Shown here in pieces: positions 51,137-60,743 of a stretch of DNA of 64,000 nt. The translations under genes and the position numbers were made by a program. The DNA is from Betaproteobacteria bacterium. Its GTDB lineage: Bacteria > Bdellovibrionota_B > Oligoflexia > Silvanigrellales > Silvanigrellaceae. The notes below the pieces were generated by a model. That model ran no database searches, was not told the DNA's origin, and saw nothing but the letters and a program-made list of their open reading frames with translations. How positions within the stretch are numbered: the first letter of the stretch is position 1; every line of letters begins with the position of its first letter. Location: NCBI GenBank assembly GCA_016868315.1, contig VGHE01000001.1, positions 186,001-250,000 on the forward strand. The letters are read 5' to 3'.

Positions 51137-52126
51137 GTGGCAGGTACAGCGCGGATATTAAAAGAAGGTGAAGTTCTTTTTCGAACCGGTGAAAAAGCCG
51201 ATTCTATGTACATTATCCGCAGAGGTTCTCTGAAAGTTTATTTTCTGAAGGGAAACGAAGAGGTTCAGCTTGCGCTGCTGACCGACGGTTCGATTGTTGG
51301 TGAGATGGCCTTTTTCGATCAGAAGCCCCGCAGTGCGCATGTCAAAGCCTTGACGCAGACCGAGGTCATGGAAATCAGCCGTGCAGACTTCGACAAACTT
51401 CTCACCCAGATTCCCAAGTGGCTTGTGACGATGCTGCAGAGCCTGAGCGGCAGGTTGCGGAGCACCAATGAGCGACTGGCGATTCTCGAGAAGGCGCAAC
51501 AAGGGAAGAGTAGGCTCAATGATTTCCCTTTTGCACCGATTCTCCGCACGCTTCGCATTCTTCAATTGTTGACTCTGCAGATAGGGCAAAAAGAGGGCAC
51601 CACAGTTTATCTTGATTATCAGACCACCCTCGAGTGGTGGATGCAGCTGACGGGTTGGTCGCGCGATTACTTCTCAAGATTTATTGATGCACTTCAAAAG
51701 CACGGTATGGTGCAGAAAAAAGGCGACGGAGCTGCACGCATTTATTTGAGCGGTCGCGCTCGTATGCATGCGCTGACTGAGTTTCTTGCTGAAATCCAGC
51801 CGCGCGTTACGCATGAGAGTCTTGCGCAATTTTCTCCTGTTTGGATTGACATGCTCGAGGCTGCAATAGCGGAAGCGATTGAGTCGGGCTACGAATCCTA
51901 CAACGTTTCTGTGCTCAAACTCTCCCGGTCTCTGGCCTTTGCATCTCTCGATGCTGAAAAGCGAATCAAAATCGCCGAGTCAATTGCGCAGTGGCTGCTT
52001 CTCAAACAAACCAAATCAAACGTAGAGTTGCTATTGAAAATCAATCCCAAGGAGAACAAGAATCACGTCGTTCTCCTCAAGTTGATGCATCTACTTATTG
52101 CGGAAGGACTCGATCATCTCGAGTAA
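51137..52126 (+). CDS. cyclic-nucleotide-binding-domain protein with HTH-like middle and C-terminal extension
   Basis: The product is about 329 residues. Residues 1-120 are a CRP-type cNMP-binding domain: ILKEGEVLFRTGEKADSMYII, GSIVGEMAFFDQKPRSAHV and a long C-helix. Residues about 150-220 (YQTTLEWWMQLTGWSRDYFSRFIDALQKHGMV) read like a winged HTH. A further 110-residue helical domain with no recognised family ends the protein, making it longer than CRP/FNR (about 230). Arginine contacts to phosphate are present in PRSAHV. The GTG at 51137, 5 nt after GGGAGG, is taken as start. It may be a cAMP- or c-di-GMP-responsive regulator; the ligand is unknown. Confidence 0.8.
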   Translation: MAGTARILKEGEVLFRTGEKADSMYIIRRGSLKVYFLKGNEEVQLALLTDGSIVGEMAFFDQKPRSAHVKALTQTEVMEISRADFDKLLTQIPKWLVTMLQSLSGRLRSTNERLAILEKAQQGKSRLNDFPFAPILRTLRILQLLTLQIGQKEGTTVYLDYQTTLEWWMQLTGWSRDYFSRFIDALQKHGMVQKKGDGAARIYLSGRARMHALTEFLAEIQPRVTHESLAQFSPVWIDMLEAAIAEAIESGYESYNVSVLKLSRSLAFASLDAEKRIKIAESIAQWLLLKQTKSNVELLLKINPKENKNHVVLLKLMHLLIAEGLDHLE

Positions 52127-52145
52127 AACGAAGAACTTCTGATTC

Positions 52146-55100
52146 TCACCAGAACTGATCAAAACGAATTTGTGTGAACAACTCCCATAGAGGCTTGTCG
52201 ATTGCCTTTCCATAAAGAATTGCCGGATAGAACTGATAGCCTTTGACGTCGATATTCAGCCGCATGGAGCCTGTAATGGTGGTGATGCTCTCGGTCTGGC
52301 TGAGGTCATACTTATTGGAGACTCCACCCCGGCTCAGAACCACTTCACCGTCAAGTCGCTCGAGGAACGCAGGCCCGAAACGCGTGTCGAGGGAGCCGAC
52401 AATTGGGAAGATATAATTGATGCTGTTGCGGTACTGAACCCGTCCGAAATCGATGTACGAAAGTAGGTTGGCTCCGGCAATTGAGGTACTGATATCCTGC
52501 AGACCATCGTTGGCACCAATGAGATAGGTTTTGAATGGCTTGAAATATTCGCGCCGGTTCAGAGGCGTACCACCGCCCGTTGAAGCGTAGAAATTACGCA
52601 CTCCCACGGAGTGTCCGCGGTAGCCCAGCGTGTGCGACAGTTCGAGCGAATAGTTCTGATAGTTCACCCGGTCGGTTGATTCACCCGAGCCAGACTTGGC
52701 GGAATAAAGCCCCTGCGTGGTGTCTAAACTTGCACGAACATTGCCGCGCGCAGAGATCTTTCTTTTGTTCAATTGAGTGACCGGTGCATCGAAGAAAACC
52801 TTCTCCCACAGCGTCGTTTCATAGGCAGCACCCACTGCTCCGAGAACTGTGTCTTGTGCCCCGAGTGGTGTATCCGGAGCCAGAAAATTCGAGGCTGACG
52901 GGGATATTTTGAACAATCGAGAACGGTAGAGTATCGATGAATCTTCATCTGATTCGAATTTGCGCCGCAATTCAAAATCCAAGCCGTACTCACGCAAATA
53001 AGTGAATTGAGCGCTCGGTGAAGGGCGATTGCCCGGGCAGACCACAATCGATCTGTTTGCTGCCCGGCAATAATAGGCAATCCCGTTCAGACGTGGCCTG
53101 AGGAACAAGTTGCTCTTCCAGCCGTCGAAAAGGCGGTTGCCGACGATGTTGACCTCAAGCCCCCAACGCTCTTCCTGCACCAGAGATTCATCCCAGACGT
53201 ACGAGCCAAAAAGCTGCACGTAAAAGCGTTCCATTTCATCGACGAAGGGACGTGAGAACAAGCCGAGCGAGGTTACACCGGCAAGGAAAGAGGGTGTGTA
53301 GTTTGGATAGGTCATCCAGTGCCGGAAGCGGTATGGTGCCGGGATGCTCGTGCTGGTTCCGGGGAGGTTCGGGTCGACGATCGTTTGCGAGCCTTCTGCG
53401 TCTTTGTTTTCTTCCAGTGCAGGTTCAGCTGGGTTGGTTTGCTCAGGATTTCCTAAATCCGTAGAAACATTTTCGGTCTCAGGAGTCAGTGCAGGCGCTG
53501 GCACATTGGGCTGCGGGGCATCTGCTTGTGAGTCGTCCGCAGCAGATTGAGCCTCGTCTCCAATCGCATTGAATTCATCACGTGTTTGGACTTCTGGGAG
53601 TGGTGCGTCGGCCTGAGGTTCAGTGTTCATCTCAGGTGCATCAGATGGAGGTGGAACACTGGGCATGGGTAGGTACTGGAGTACAGGTGTGTCGGAAGGA
53701 AGTGAGGTTTCCGGCGAAGAGGTGAAGTCTTGCGCAAAGAGTCTGCTGGCTTTGCGTTTGGGTAGAAGTCCTTTTCTTGAGAGTTCGATATGTAGTTTTT
53801 TGTTCTGCTCCTTGCGCTTCAAAGCTGCATAACGTGCAAATGGTGGGACGTATGGGACGTGCTCCGGCGGTGCCCACCATTTCGAATTTTCTGGCTTCTT
53901 CACAATCCAATCACGATGTGTTGAGCGCAGGCTGTCGAGTGAAATCGACCACAACTCACTTTTCTCTCCGGTATAGAGGTTCAAGAAGATGCGGTCTTTA
54001 TCTTGGCCAGAATAAATTTGTTCGATCCACTCTGGGGCTCCACCAATCAGCTCCGCTTCGCCCTGCTTCCAGCGCACCAAAGCCTGAATGTTGTGCCAGC
54101 CCACCAGCAGAACAAAATCGTCGGGTGCAAGCATCAGTGCATCTTGAATCAGGAACTTGCCCGCAGGAATGATCACCTTGGGAGCCATCTTTTCGCAGCG
54201 TTGTTGGAGAGAGGTTCTCTCTGAATCACTGTTTACAATGACGTGAGCACAAGGGCGCTCCGAAGTTTGTGGGTATGTTTCGTGAAGCTTGACGAGCTGA
54301 ACACGCTCGGGAGCAATCCATTGTCCCACGAAAGACTGTGTATTGCTCTTTGCATCTACGACTTGGAGCTGTGTCGCTGTGTTGTTGGTTGAAAGTACCG
54401 CTGCGGTTCCGCGTTCGAGAGGCAGAATACAGCGGACTATGGGAGCACTGCCGTCGCTATTGAGCGAGAAGTCGATGCGTTTTTTCAGGCTGTCATCGTC
54501 AAGTTCGTGCAGTGACCCTTGAATATTTTGGTAAGAAATAAGATTTCCGTATGTGCGGTTTTTGTTTTGGACGAGTGAAGTTGTCCAAAAGCCACCATTT
54601 TTACGCTCACGAGGATGGGCAAAAATACGATCCTGCACTTGCAGCGACAAGGGTCTGAGGCGAGACTCTGAAATTTCTGTGAATTTGTTGTCTATGAAGC
54701 GGAATTCCTGCAAACCGCCTTCCCGGCTTTTGGTCGCAAAGTCTGGAATCAGGAACGTTTCATTTTGTGCAATGAAGCTGCCGCCACCAAAGGAATCAAA
54801 AACCTTCACGCTCCCCTTAAGTTTGCTCAGCCTCGGCATATCACCTAGGTCACGGAGCACACTTTTGCGCGTATCCTGTTTGAAGGATTCGTACAGATCA
54901 CCAGGCCACTGCCCCGTGAGCGATTTGATGAGAAGGTAAGCCCCACTGAAGAAGGGCGGAATCAACTGATGGTGTTTGAGACTTTGGTGCAAAGAGACCA
55001 GATCTTTCTCTGGTGTGCGTTCGAGGAAGTATTTGAAGAACCGACCCGAGAGCGCATAACCACGCACCGCAACAGTACCTGAACTTTTATAGAGTGCATG

Positions 55101-55745
55101 CAGCCTGTCCCAACTCAAAAAGGAATCATTCAGCACCATGGCTCGGATGTAGCCTTCGGTTTCAAGACGGCCGAGCGATTCGGTCAGGTATTCGGCCAAT
55201 CCTTCTGTCCACCAAGTCGGCAGCATGGCCAGCATGAATGTTCGCCCTGCGGGTCCAACTTTTAAATCAAGATGCTCATACATCATGCGGTGTGCCAACT
55301 CATGTTGAAACAATGAGGCAGGCGGGCTGAGGGTCGACTGAATCTCAATTGTCTGTGGCACGAAGTTCGCAAAGGACGCACCATCGGAGCGCGAGCTGAC
55401 AATGACCGGTATCTTCGAAAAACGCGATTCGATGGCATCGCTGACGGGAAGACCCGTTAGGTTGGGTTGACCTGAGAGATACGTGCCGAGCAGAACGCTG
55501 TAATCGGGATAGGCGGCCTCCGCTGATTTCAGAGCATGCTCGGCCAGTGCCGGTTGGGTGGAATCGTAATAAACGATGAAGCGCTCATTCTCGAGACGAG
55601 CCCATTTGACGTCGGCCTGCTGCGCTGAGGGTTGTTGAAGAAAACTCGCAGGCACAGCGTCGACTCGCCTCTGCACCAAACTCATCCCGCACACGAGGCT
55701 AATGATGAATGTTCTTTGGGCGATGTTGTTTCGGCAGCTTTTCAT
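52146..55745 (-). CDS. very large outer-membrane protein: HExxH protease, propeller-like middle, C-terminal barrel
   Basis: The protein has 1199 residues with a signal peptide. Residues about 50-290 are a gluzincin-type peptidase: the zinc motif HELAHRMMYEH and, further on, WWTEGLAEYL, which supplies the third Glu ligand as in peptidase MA family proteins. Residues about 310-640 look like a WD40/TolB-type propeller of short beta repeats. A Pro/Glu/Ala-rich linker (about 690-820) follows. Residues about 825-1199 are a beta-barrel with surface antigen character ending in QIRFDQFW. Thus a protease may be tethered outside or inside the outer membrane. Its ATG overlaps the kdsB stop by 4 nt. Confidence 0.78.
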   Translation of the reverse strand: MKSCRNNIAQRTFIISLVCGMSLVQRRVDAVPASFLQQPSAQQADVKWARLENERFIVYYDSTQPALAEHALKSAEAAYPDYSVLLGTYLSGQPNLTGLPVSDAIESRFSKIPVIVSSRSDGASFANFVPQTIEIQSTLSPPASLFQHELAHRMMYEHLDLKVGPAGRTFMLAMLPTWWTEGLAEYLTESLGRLETEGYIRAMVLNDSFLSWDRLHALYKSSGTVAVRGYALSGRFFKYFLERTPEKDLVSLHQSLKHHQLIPPFFSGAYLLIKSLTGQWPGDLYESFKQDTRKSVLRDLGDMPRLSKLKGSVKVFDSFGGGSFIAQNETFLIPDFATKSREGGLQEFRFIDNKFTEISESRLRPLSLQVQDRIFAHPRERKNGGFWTTSLVQNKNRTYGNLISYQNIQGSLHELDDDSLKKRIDFSLNSDGSAPIVRCILPLERGTAAVLSTNNTATQLQVVDAKSNTQSFVGQWIAPERVQLVKLHETYPQTSERPCAHVIVNSDSERTSLQQRCEKMAPKVIIPAGKFLIQDALMLAPDDFVLLVGWHNIQALVRWKQGEAELIGGAPEWIEQIYSGQDKDRIFLNLYTGEKSELWSISLDSLRSTHRDWIVKKPENSKWWAPPEHVPYVPPFARYAALKRKEQNKKLHIELSRKGLLPKRKASRLFAQDFTSSPETSLPSDTPVLQYLPMPSVPPPSDAPEMNTEPQADAPLPEVQTRDEFNAIGDEAQSAADDSQADAPQPNVPAPALTPETENVSTDLGNPEQTNPAEPALEENKDAEGSQTIVDPNLPGTSTSIPAPYRFRHWMTYPNYTPSFLAGVTSLGLFSRPFVDEMERFYVQLFGSYVWDESLVQEERWGLEVNIVGNRLFDGWKSNLFLRPRLNGIAYYCRAANRSIVVCPGNRPSPSAQFTYLREYGLDFELRRKFESDEDSSILYRSRLFKISPSASNFLAPDTPLGAQDTVLGAVGAAYETTLWEKVFFDAPVTQLNKRKISARGNVRASLDTTQGLYSAKSGSGESTDRVNYQNYSLELSHTLGYRGHSVGVRNFYASTGGGTPLNRREYFKPFKTYLIGANDGLQDISTSIAGANLLSYIDFGRVQYRNSINYIFPIVGSLDTRFGPAFLERLDGEVVLSRGGVSNKYDLSQTESITTITGSMRLNIDVKGYQFYPAILYGKAIDKPLWELFTQIRFDQFW

Positions 55746-56632
55746 GTTGATCTTCTCACTTGAGCGATATGGTTTTCTGCACGGAGTAGGTCAGCAGGCG
55801 TGTCGATGCCGAAGGGGGCATCCTGCGCGTTCTCAACAATGATTTTCCAGCCAGCCTCAAGCGCACGCAGTTGTTCGAGTCCTTCGTAAAGTTCGAGTCG
55901 ACTGGGAGGCATCTGCGTGAACTTTTTCAGGGCATCCCGGCGGAACGCATAGACCCCCAGGTGCTGAAGAAATGGAACCTCTTTTGTCTGCGACATTTGT
56001 TTGACCAAGGCGGGCAGGGCTTCACTTGCTCCCCACAGCTGGCGCGGCCAGGGAATAGGTGCGCGCGAAAAATACAATGCTTGGTTGTTTGCGTCTCTGA
56101 GCACTTTGACCACCGAAGAACGCAAAAAATGTTCGGTTGAATTTTGTGAAAAACAGAGCGTGCCCATAGGAACCTGGGGTGAAGATTGCATCGACCTTGC
56201 GAGACAGAGGACGTCTTCGATGCAGAAGAACGGTTCATCACCTTGAAGGTTAATAACGAGTGCGGAGTCGGAGAACTTTTCGCCCTGGCTTTCAAGCCAT
56301 TTTACAGCTGCTTCGATACGATCAGTTCCGGAGGGTAAGTCCGAATCGGTCATAATGGTTTGCACTCCGCTGCCTTGCAAAACACTTTCAATTTCTGGGC
56401 TATCGGTGGCCACCAGTGTGACCACCGAACCTTCTGTGAGATTGAATTCTCGACGGAGTTGTGTTGCGCAATCTGCCACCCGGCGAGCGACGTGACAAAT
56501 GAGAGGCTGACCCGCAAGCGGAGCAAGGGGTTTGCGCGGTAAACGGGTTGAGCCCAACCGAGCCGGTACCGCGATGATGATTTTGAGACCTGCGGCACCT
56601 GTTGTGAAATCTTCAGAAGAGGGCAGAGTCAT
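55742..56632 (-). CDS. kdsB: 3-deoxy-manno-octulosonate cytidylyltransferase
   Basis: The protein has 296 residues from the ATG at 56632. The family motifs are AVPARLGSTRLPRKPLA, SGTDRIEAA, INLQGDEPFF and the later YFSRAPIPWPR and HLGVYAFRR. It activates KDO as CMP-KDO for the inner LPS core and thereby proves a diderm LPS producer. It is longer than E. coli KdsB (248) because of insertions around residues 65-75 and 205-225. The gene forms a two-gene operon with the large protease downstream and is divergent from the lapB-like gene. Confidence 0.94.
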   Translation of the reverse strand: MTLPSSEDFTTGAAGLKIIIAVPARLGSTRLPRKPLAPLAGQPLICHVARRVADCATQLRREFNLTEGSVVTLVATDSPEIESVLQGSGVQTIMTDSDLPSGTDRIEAAVKWLESQGEKFSDSALVINLQGDEPFFCIEDVLCLARSMQSSPQVPMGTLCFSQNSTEHFLRSSVVKVLRDANNQALYFSRAPIPWPRQLWGASEALPALVKQMSQTKEVPFLQHLGVYAFRRDALKKFTQMPPSRLELYEGLEQLRALEAGWKIIVENAQDAPFGIDTPADLLRAENHIAQVRRST

Positions 56633-56734
56633 TCTTTGGAGTTCCTTGTACATTGTCGTAAGAGTGTAGCAGTTGTAGTCTTCAGTCCCAACTCGGTCGA
56701 TTCGCGAGCAGTTTTTTGTGGAGGATTTCACACA

Positions 56735-57994
56735 GTGCCACGTCCTGTCTCAGATTCCATCGCCGACGGACTCCCTCTCTGGGACACCTACGAGGCGTTG
56801 TTTTTTCTGCTGACAGGAATCACCCTGGGGGTGGTATTGGGCTTTTTGTTTCCCTCGGTTTGGCGCTCGTTTCGTCGACGTTTCCGCAAGTTGGAAAGGT
56901 ATAGGCCTGATAAAGCTGTCGCCGCGCCTTGGGCTGCCTCCACGGGATTGCGCGTTCTCTCCTCAGACTCCTCCGATGCAGAGGTTGAAGAAGCTCGCAC
57001 AGACCTCGACCTAGTCACGCTTTTTGTCTCGGCACGTTTTGCGGTTCAGGAAAAATCCCTACGTGAGGCAGCTGCGCTGTATCTGCAGATTTTGGGTTCC
57101 GAGAAGGTCACGCGTGTACAAACCAACAAGGCGATGTTTGAACTGGCTCAGGTTTATTCGGCAAGCGCTCTCACAGGCAAAGCCATTGAAACCGGTCTTG
57201 AGCTTCTGCACCGCAAACCCACTCACACTGATGTTTTTAAACTGCTGCTTGAACTCGCTTCGTTCAAAGGCGAGGAGAGTCACCTCGAAACCGTTGTGAA
57301 AGTTTATTCCGGTTCGGTTTCAGGTGAACTTGCACGCGAGGTTGCGCATCTTCTCTCAGTCAGTTCGTTGCGACTTATTCGACAAGGTGCGGGTGATGCC
57401 CAGTCACTCGCAGTTCGTCTTGCCAAGTTGGCAGTGCGCTGGTGCCCGAGCGCCATTGAGCCGAAGTTGACACTCGTGGAGGCAACAAGTGTGCTTTGGA
57501 GTGGCTCGGAGGAAAGACCTGCGGATCAATGGTTCATGGGATTCTGTGTTGACTTGGTTGAAGCTGCGCGGTTGCGGAGATCCAATCCAAATCTCTCGCC
57601 TTTTGCGTTTGCACCTCTGTTGAAAGCGTGGAACGCGAAGCTCCAGTTGCAGGGGCAGGAACTCGATCTAGCCGTGCAGAGAATGCGCTCGGAAATCCGG
57701 GCTCAAATGCAGCTCGATCGTTCCTCCGAAGAGGGTGTAAGTCGTGCAGATTATGAATTCGTCTGGACTGTCCTCGATTCCTTGAGGCGTGAGTCAGCTC
57801 CCGAGAGCCCTCCGCCGGTTCCTCCGTGGGAAACCCGAATGCGGAGTTTGTTGCAGGCCAGCGAACGGCCTAAAGCTCTAAATTTTTTGCATACTTGTGT
57901 TTCATGTGCGCAGTTGCAGCGCGAATTCACTTGGCGCTGTTCCAGCTGCAAGCGCTGGGAAACACTCCAGCCTTGGGCTTTGCATGAATCCTGA
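56735..57994 (+). CDS. LapB (YciM)-like TPR membrane protein with C-terminal rubredoxin-type zinc ribbon
   Basis: The protein has 419 residues from the GTG at 56735 (GGAGG 10 nt upstream). An N-terminal membrane segment (FFLLTGITLGVVLGFLFP) faces a cytosolic TPR domain (about 100-330). The C-terminus carries HTCVSCAQLQREFTWRCSSC, a pair of CxxC motifs as in the LapB rubredoxin domain. LapB in E. coli couples FtsH to LpxC degradation and tunes LPS synthesis. Its position back to back with kdsB supports a similar role. The TPR part is poorly conserved, so the name is inferred from domain order. Confidence 0.8.
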   Translation: MPRPVSDSIADGLPLWDTYEALFFLLTGITLGVVLGFLFPSVWRSFRRRFRKLERYRPDKAVAAPWAASTGLRVLSSDSSDAEVEEARTDLDLVTLFVSARFAVQEKSLREAAALYLQILGSEKVTRVQTNKAMFELAQVYSASALTGKAIETGLELLHRKPTHTDVFKLLLELASFKGEESHLETVVKVYSGSVSGELAREVAHLLSVSSLRLIRQGAGDAQSLAVRLAKLAVRWCPSAIEPKLTLVEATSVLWSGSEERPADQWFMGFCVDLVEAARLRRSNPNLSPFAFAPLLKAWNAKLQLQGQELDLAVQRMRSEIRAQMQLDRSSEEGVSRADYEFVWTVLDSLRRESAPESPPPVPPWETRMRSLLQASERPKALNFLHTCVSCAQLQREFTWRCSSCKRWETLQPWALHES

Positions 57995-58098
57995 GTTTTG
58001 CGTGGATAGCCGGCCAGTCCGCGCAATCTTTAGATTTTTTGTTTGAATCCATTCCAGCTTTGAACTACGAGCCCAGCAGGTCAGGGAGGAAACTGTCC

Positions 58099-59472
58099 AT
58101 GTCCACCCGTATCGGGACTCTTTCGCGTGCCATCGCCATCGACGCATTGAATCACGTCATCAGTCGGCGTCAGCACGCTGATATGGTGCTCGAGCGTCTC
58201 TTCAAGCATCACGGCGATGAGCTTCGGCCTCTCGACCGCGCTTTCATTTTCGAAATTGTCTACGGCTCACTGCGCTGGCTGTCCAAAATGGACTGGATCA
58301 TGTCTCACATGGTGGATAGGCCTTTTACAAGCCTTGACCCTCGGGTTGCATGCGCTCTTCGCGTAGGAGCTTACCAAATCTTCTACATGGACAGGGTTCC
58401 TGATCGGGCGGCGGTTTCAGAAACAGTTGAAGCCATAAAGAAGGTTGGAGCGGGCAACGCCTCATCGTTCGTTAACGCAATTCTTCGCCGTGTTGCTCGC
58501 AAGGCTGAGTACTATCCTAAACCTGATCGTGATTCGCAGATGGCCGAATACTTGGCAGTTCAGTATGCGCATCCACAGTGGATGATTGAACGTTGGCTGA
58601 GGCACATTGCGCCTGATCGCCTAGAGCACTTTTTGGCGGGGAACAACAAAGCACCGCCCATCGTGCTGCGGCGCCTGGTCTCCAAGCCACTCCCGGATGG
58701 TGAGGATCTTGGAACTTATCTTTTGAGAACCCAAGGAATCGAGAGCGAATGGCTCCCCCTCAAGTCTGCATTGAAGGTGCAGCGCCTCCCAGATTTCGCG
58801 GCATGTCAAGCCTTTGCTGAAGGACATTATCTTGTTCAAGATGCGGCAGCTCAGCTCGCGGTGCAGCTGGTCAGACCGGCGCCTGGTGCGAAGGTCTTAG
58901 ATGCCTGTGCTGCTCCCGGCGGAAAATCGATTGCACTTTGGGATTTGGGTGTTGTAGCGAGCGACTTGACCGTGGCCGATACCAATCAAAAACGAGCAGG
59001 TGTTCTTGCTGAAAACCTGCGCCGTGTTGGATTGGAGCCCTCTGAGATTCTGCACGGCGATGCACTTGAAAAAGTCACCGGACGCGTTTTTGACAGCGTT
59101 GTTCTGGATGCGCCCTGCACGGCTCTTGGAGTCATCCGTCGTCACCCTGAAATCAAATGGCACCGAGTTCCCTCGGACATTGAACATTGCGCATCCGAGC
59201 AACGTCGATTGCTTGACGGGCTCGCGTCTGCAGTGCGCGCGGGCGGTGAGCTCACTTATATTGTGTGTAGTGCAGAGCTCGAAGAGACAACCTTGCAAAT
59301 GCGTGGATTCCTCGAGCGCAATTCAAATTTTGAGATCGTACCTCTGGAGCACCGGGTACATGACTACTATAAACGCTACATCACGCGGGAAAATGAACTT
59401 CTTATCCTGCCTGGCAACCCAGATGACCTTGATGGTTTCTACGCTGTTGTGCTGCGCAAACGCGTGGGCTGA
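58099..59472 (+). CDS. rsmB: 16S rRNA (cytosine-967-C5)-methyltransferase
   Basis: The protein has 457 residues. The N-terminal NusB-like domain (about 8-150) precedes the RsmF/NOL1-type SAM-dependent catalytic domain. LDACAAPGGKS is motif I, DAPCTALGVIRRHPEIKW carries the catalytic Cys340, and VCSAE the second Cys390; they are 50 residues apart, as in E. coli RsmB (325 and 375). GGGAGGAA lies just before the ATG at 58099. It modifies C967 in 16S rRNA. The next gene's start overlaps its end by 80 nt. Confidence 0.95.
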   Translation: MSTRIGTLSRAIAIDALNHVISRRQHADMVLERLFKHHGDELRPLDRAFIFEIVYGSLRWLSKMDWIMSHMVDRPFTSLDPRVACALRVGAYQIFYMDRVPDRAAVSETVEAIKKVGAGNASSFVNAILRRVARKAEYYPKPDRDSQMAEYLAVQYAHPQWMIERWLRHIAPDRLEHFLAGNNKAPPIVLRRLVSKPLPDGEDLGTYLLRTQGIESEWLPLKSALKVQRLPDFAACQAFAEGHYLVQDAAAQLAVQLVRPAPGAKVLDACAAPGGKSIALWDLGVVASDLTVADTNQKRAGVLAENLRRVGLEPSEILHGDALEKVTGRVFDSVVLDAPCTALGVIRRHPEIKWHRVPSDIEHCASEQRRLLDGLASAVRAGGELTYIVCSAELEETTLQMRGFLERNSNFEIVPLEHRVHDYYKRYITRENELLILPGNPDDLDGFYAVVLRKRVG

Positions 59473-59974
59473 CCAACCCGCGGCTCACTCTTCTCCCATT
59501 GTCCACAAGTTGCGCTTTGCACTCAACGGCTCCCACTTCCCCAGTTACGACGTTTTCCGGGATGTGCTTGTCTCGGAAATGTTTCAAGCCAAAAAGCGAA
59601 TTTGTATTGTTTCCAAACGTTTTGAGGACCGTGAGCTCGCGTTTGTCCTTTTCAATGCCAGCCGCCGTTCGGTCAGCACACACGTGCGTGTTGATCCTCA
59701 GAAAACACTTGTGGGTTCCGCATCGGGTCGGCTCGAAAGATTACTGGATGACCTGCGTTCAATGGGGCTGACAGTTTCGGAGCAGCCCTTCGGGAATCTG
59801 AACCTGCCCGAGCCCACCCTGATTGCGTTGGACAATCGCGCTTGGAGTGTTTCGCAAGGATTGAGTGAGCTCGTTGCTCGTCCTGTTGATGTTGAGGCAG
59901 CTCCGTTCACAGCTGCTGAAGTGTGCGGCTGGGCAGAAGCTGCTGAGAGTGCCAAAGCCGCGACACGGCGTTGA
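59393..59974 (+). CDS. secreted protein overlapping rsmB, faintly PLD-like
   Basis: The protein has 193 residues from the ATG at 59393, which is read in another frame within the rsmB end. The N-terminus is a typical signal peptide (LMVSTLLCCANAWA). The domain KKRICIVSKRFEDRELAFVLFNASRRSVSTHVRV followed by DNRAWSVSQG recalls a phospholipase D-like fold in which the HKD residues are not visible, so it would be non-catalytic; this is a weak call. An alternative ATG is at 59423. No other family fits. Confidence 0.65.
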   Translation: MNFLSCLATQMTLMVSTLLCCANAWADQPAAHSSPIVHKLRFALNGSHFPSYDVFRDVLVSEMFQAKKRICIVSKRFEDRELAFVLFNASRRSVSTHVRVDPQKTLVGSASGRLERLLDDLRSMGLTVSEQPFGNLNLPEPTLIALDNRAWSVSQGLSELVARPVDVEAAPFTAAEVCGWAEAAESAKAATRR

Positions 59975-60036
59975 ACCCCACAGTGAGCACCCTTTGATAA
60001 ACTCCAAGGTATCAGCTGACCTCTGGAGAAAACTAA

Positions 60037-60693
60037 ATGTCCACTTCTAAAAAAACGGGTCGATTCTGGAGTCGACTTGCTGTCCTGGCCTCTTTTGCAA
60101 TGCTTGCAGCATGCGGGCCGACGTTGTGCAGCAAGCGGAGTGATGTGCCCCCTGAGAATCAGCTGCATCGTTATATTGAGCTTGCAGTAAACGTCACACG
60201 CATGGAGCAGCGTGAGGAGCTTGAAAGTCTGACGACAGGTGAATTCCGAGACCAATTGAGCTCAGCTTCGCCTGAAGCATTCAAACGCTCCTATCTCGAT
60301 CGCCGTTACAAATTTGATGACTTCGAAGTCACAGGCAAAACCGTGGTGCGTCCGGACAAGGAGATTCACTTGGAATACCGGGTTAAGTTTACCACTTGGC
60401 TGAGCGGTGAAGATGGTAGTCGTGCTCCCGAACAGGACATTAGAAGCGTTGCAATCATGAACTACACCAACGGTCAGTGGGCAATCGCCTCCATTCGGCC
60501 GCTCGATACAAGTTTCAATTTTGAATTCGGATTGCCATTGGAAGGTGTTTCCACCGAGGGGGTCAATGTCGATTCTCCGGTGGCCGATCCCTACGCGGAA
60601 GTGGACTCCCAAAATCAGGGAGGCGGAGCTGCTGAGCCGCAAGCAGGTCAGGCAGCGCCAGCGGGTTCTGCTCCACCAGCACAAGCGAAATGA
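60037..60693 (+). CDS. lipoprotein, function unknown
   Basis: The protein has 218 residues with lipobox MLAAC (Cys26). The domain to about residue 165 is a compact alpha-plus-beta fold with YIELAVNVTRMEQREELESL and FEVTGKTVVRPDKEIHLEYRVKF, suggesting a NTF2-like or similar domain of two helices and a curved sheet. The last 35 residues are Gly/Ala/Pro/Gln-rich. The gene starts 62 nt after the PLD-like gene. Not recognised. Confidence 0.7.
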   Translation: MSTSKKTGRFWSRLAVLASFAMLAACGPTLCSKRSDVPPENQLHRYIELAVNVTRMEQREELESLTTGEFRDQLSSASPEAFKRSYLDRRYKFDDFEVTGKTVVRPDKEIHLEYRVKFTTWLSGEDGSRAPEQDIRSVAIMNYTNGQWAIASIRPLDTSFNFEFGLPLEGVSTEGVNVDSPVADPYAEVDSQNQGGGAAEPQAGQAAPAGSAPPAQAK

Positions 60694-60743
60694 CTTCTTA
60701 AGAACTCGAAAACAAACATAACGACTCCAGCGGGGGACAGGTA

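Noticed and set aside
59000-59392. Long 5' extension of the secreted protein frame inside rsmB.
   Set aside because: The extension has no protein-like features and would destroy the signal peptide that begins at 59393.
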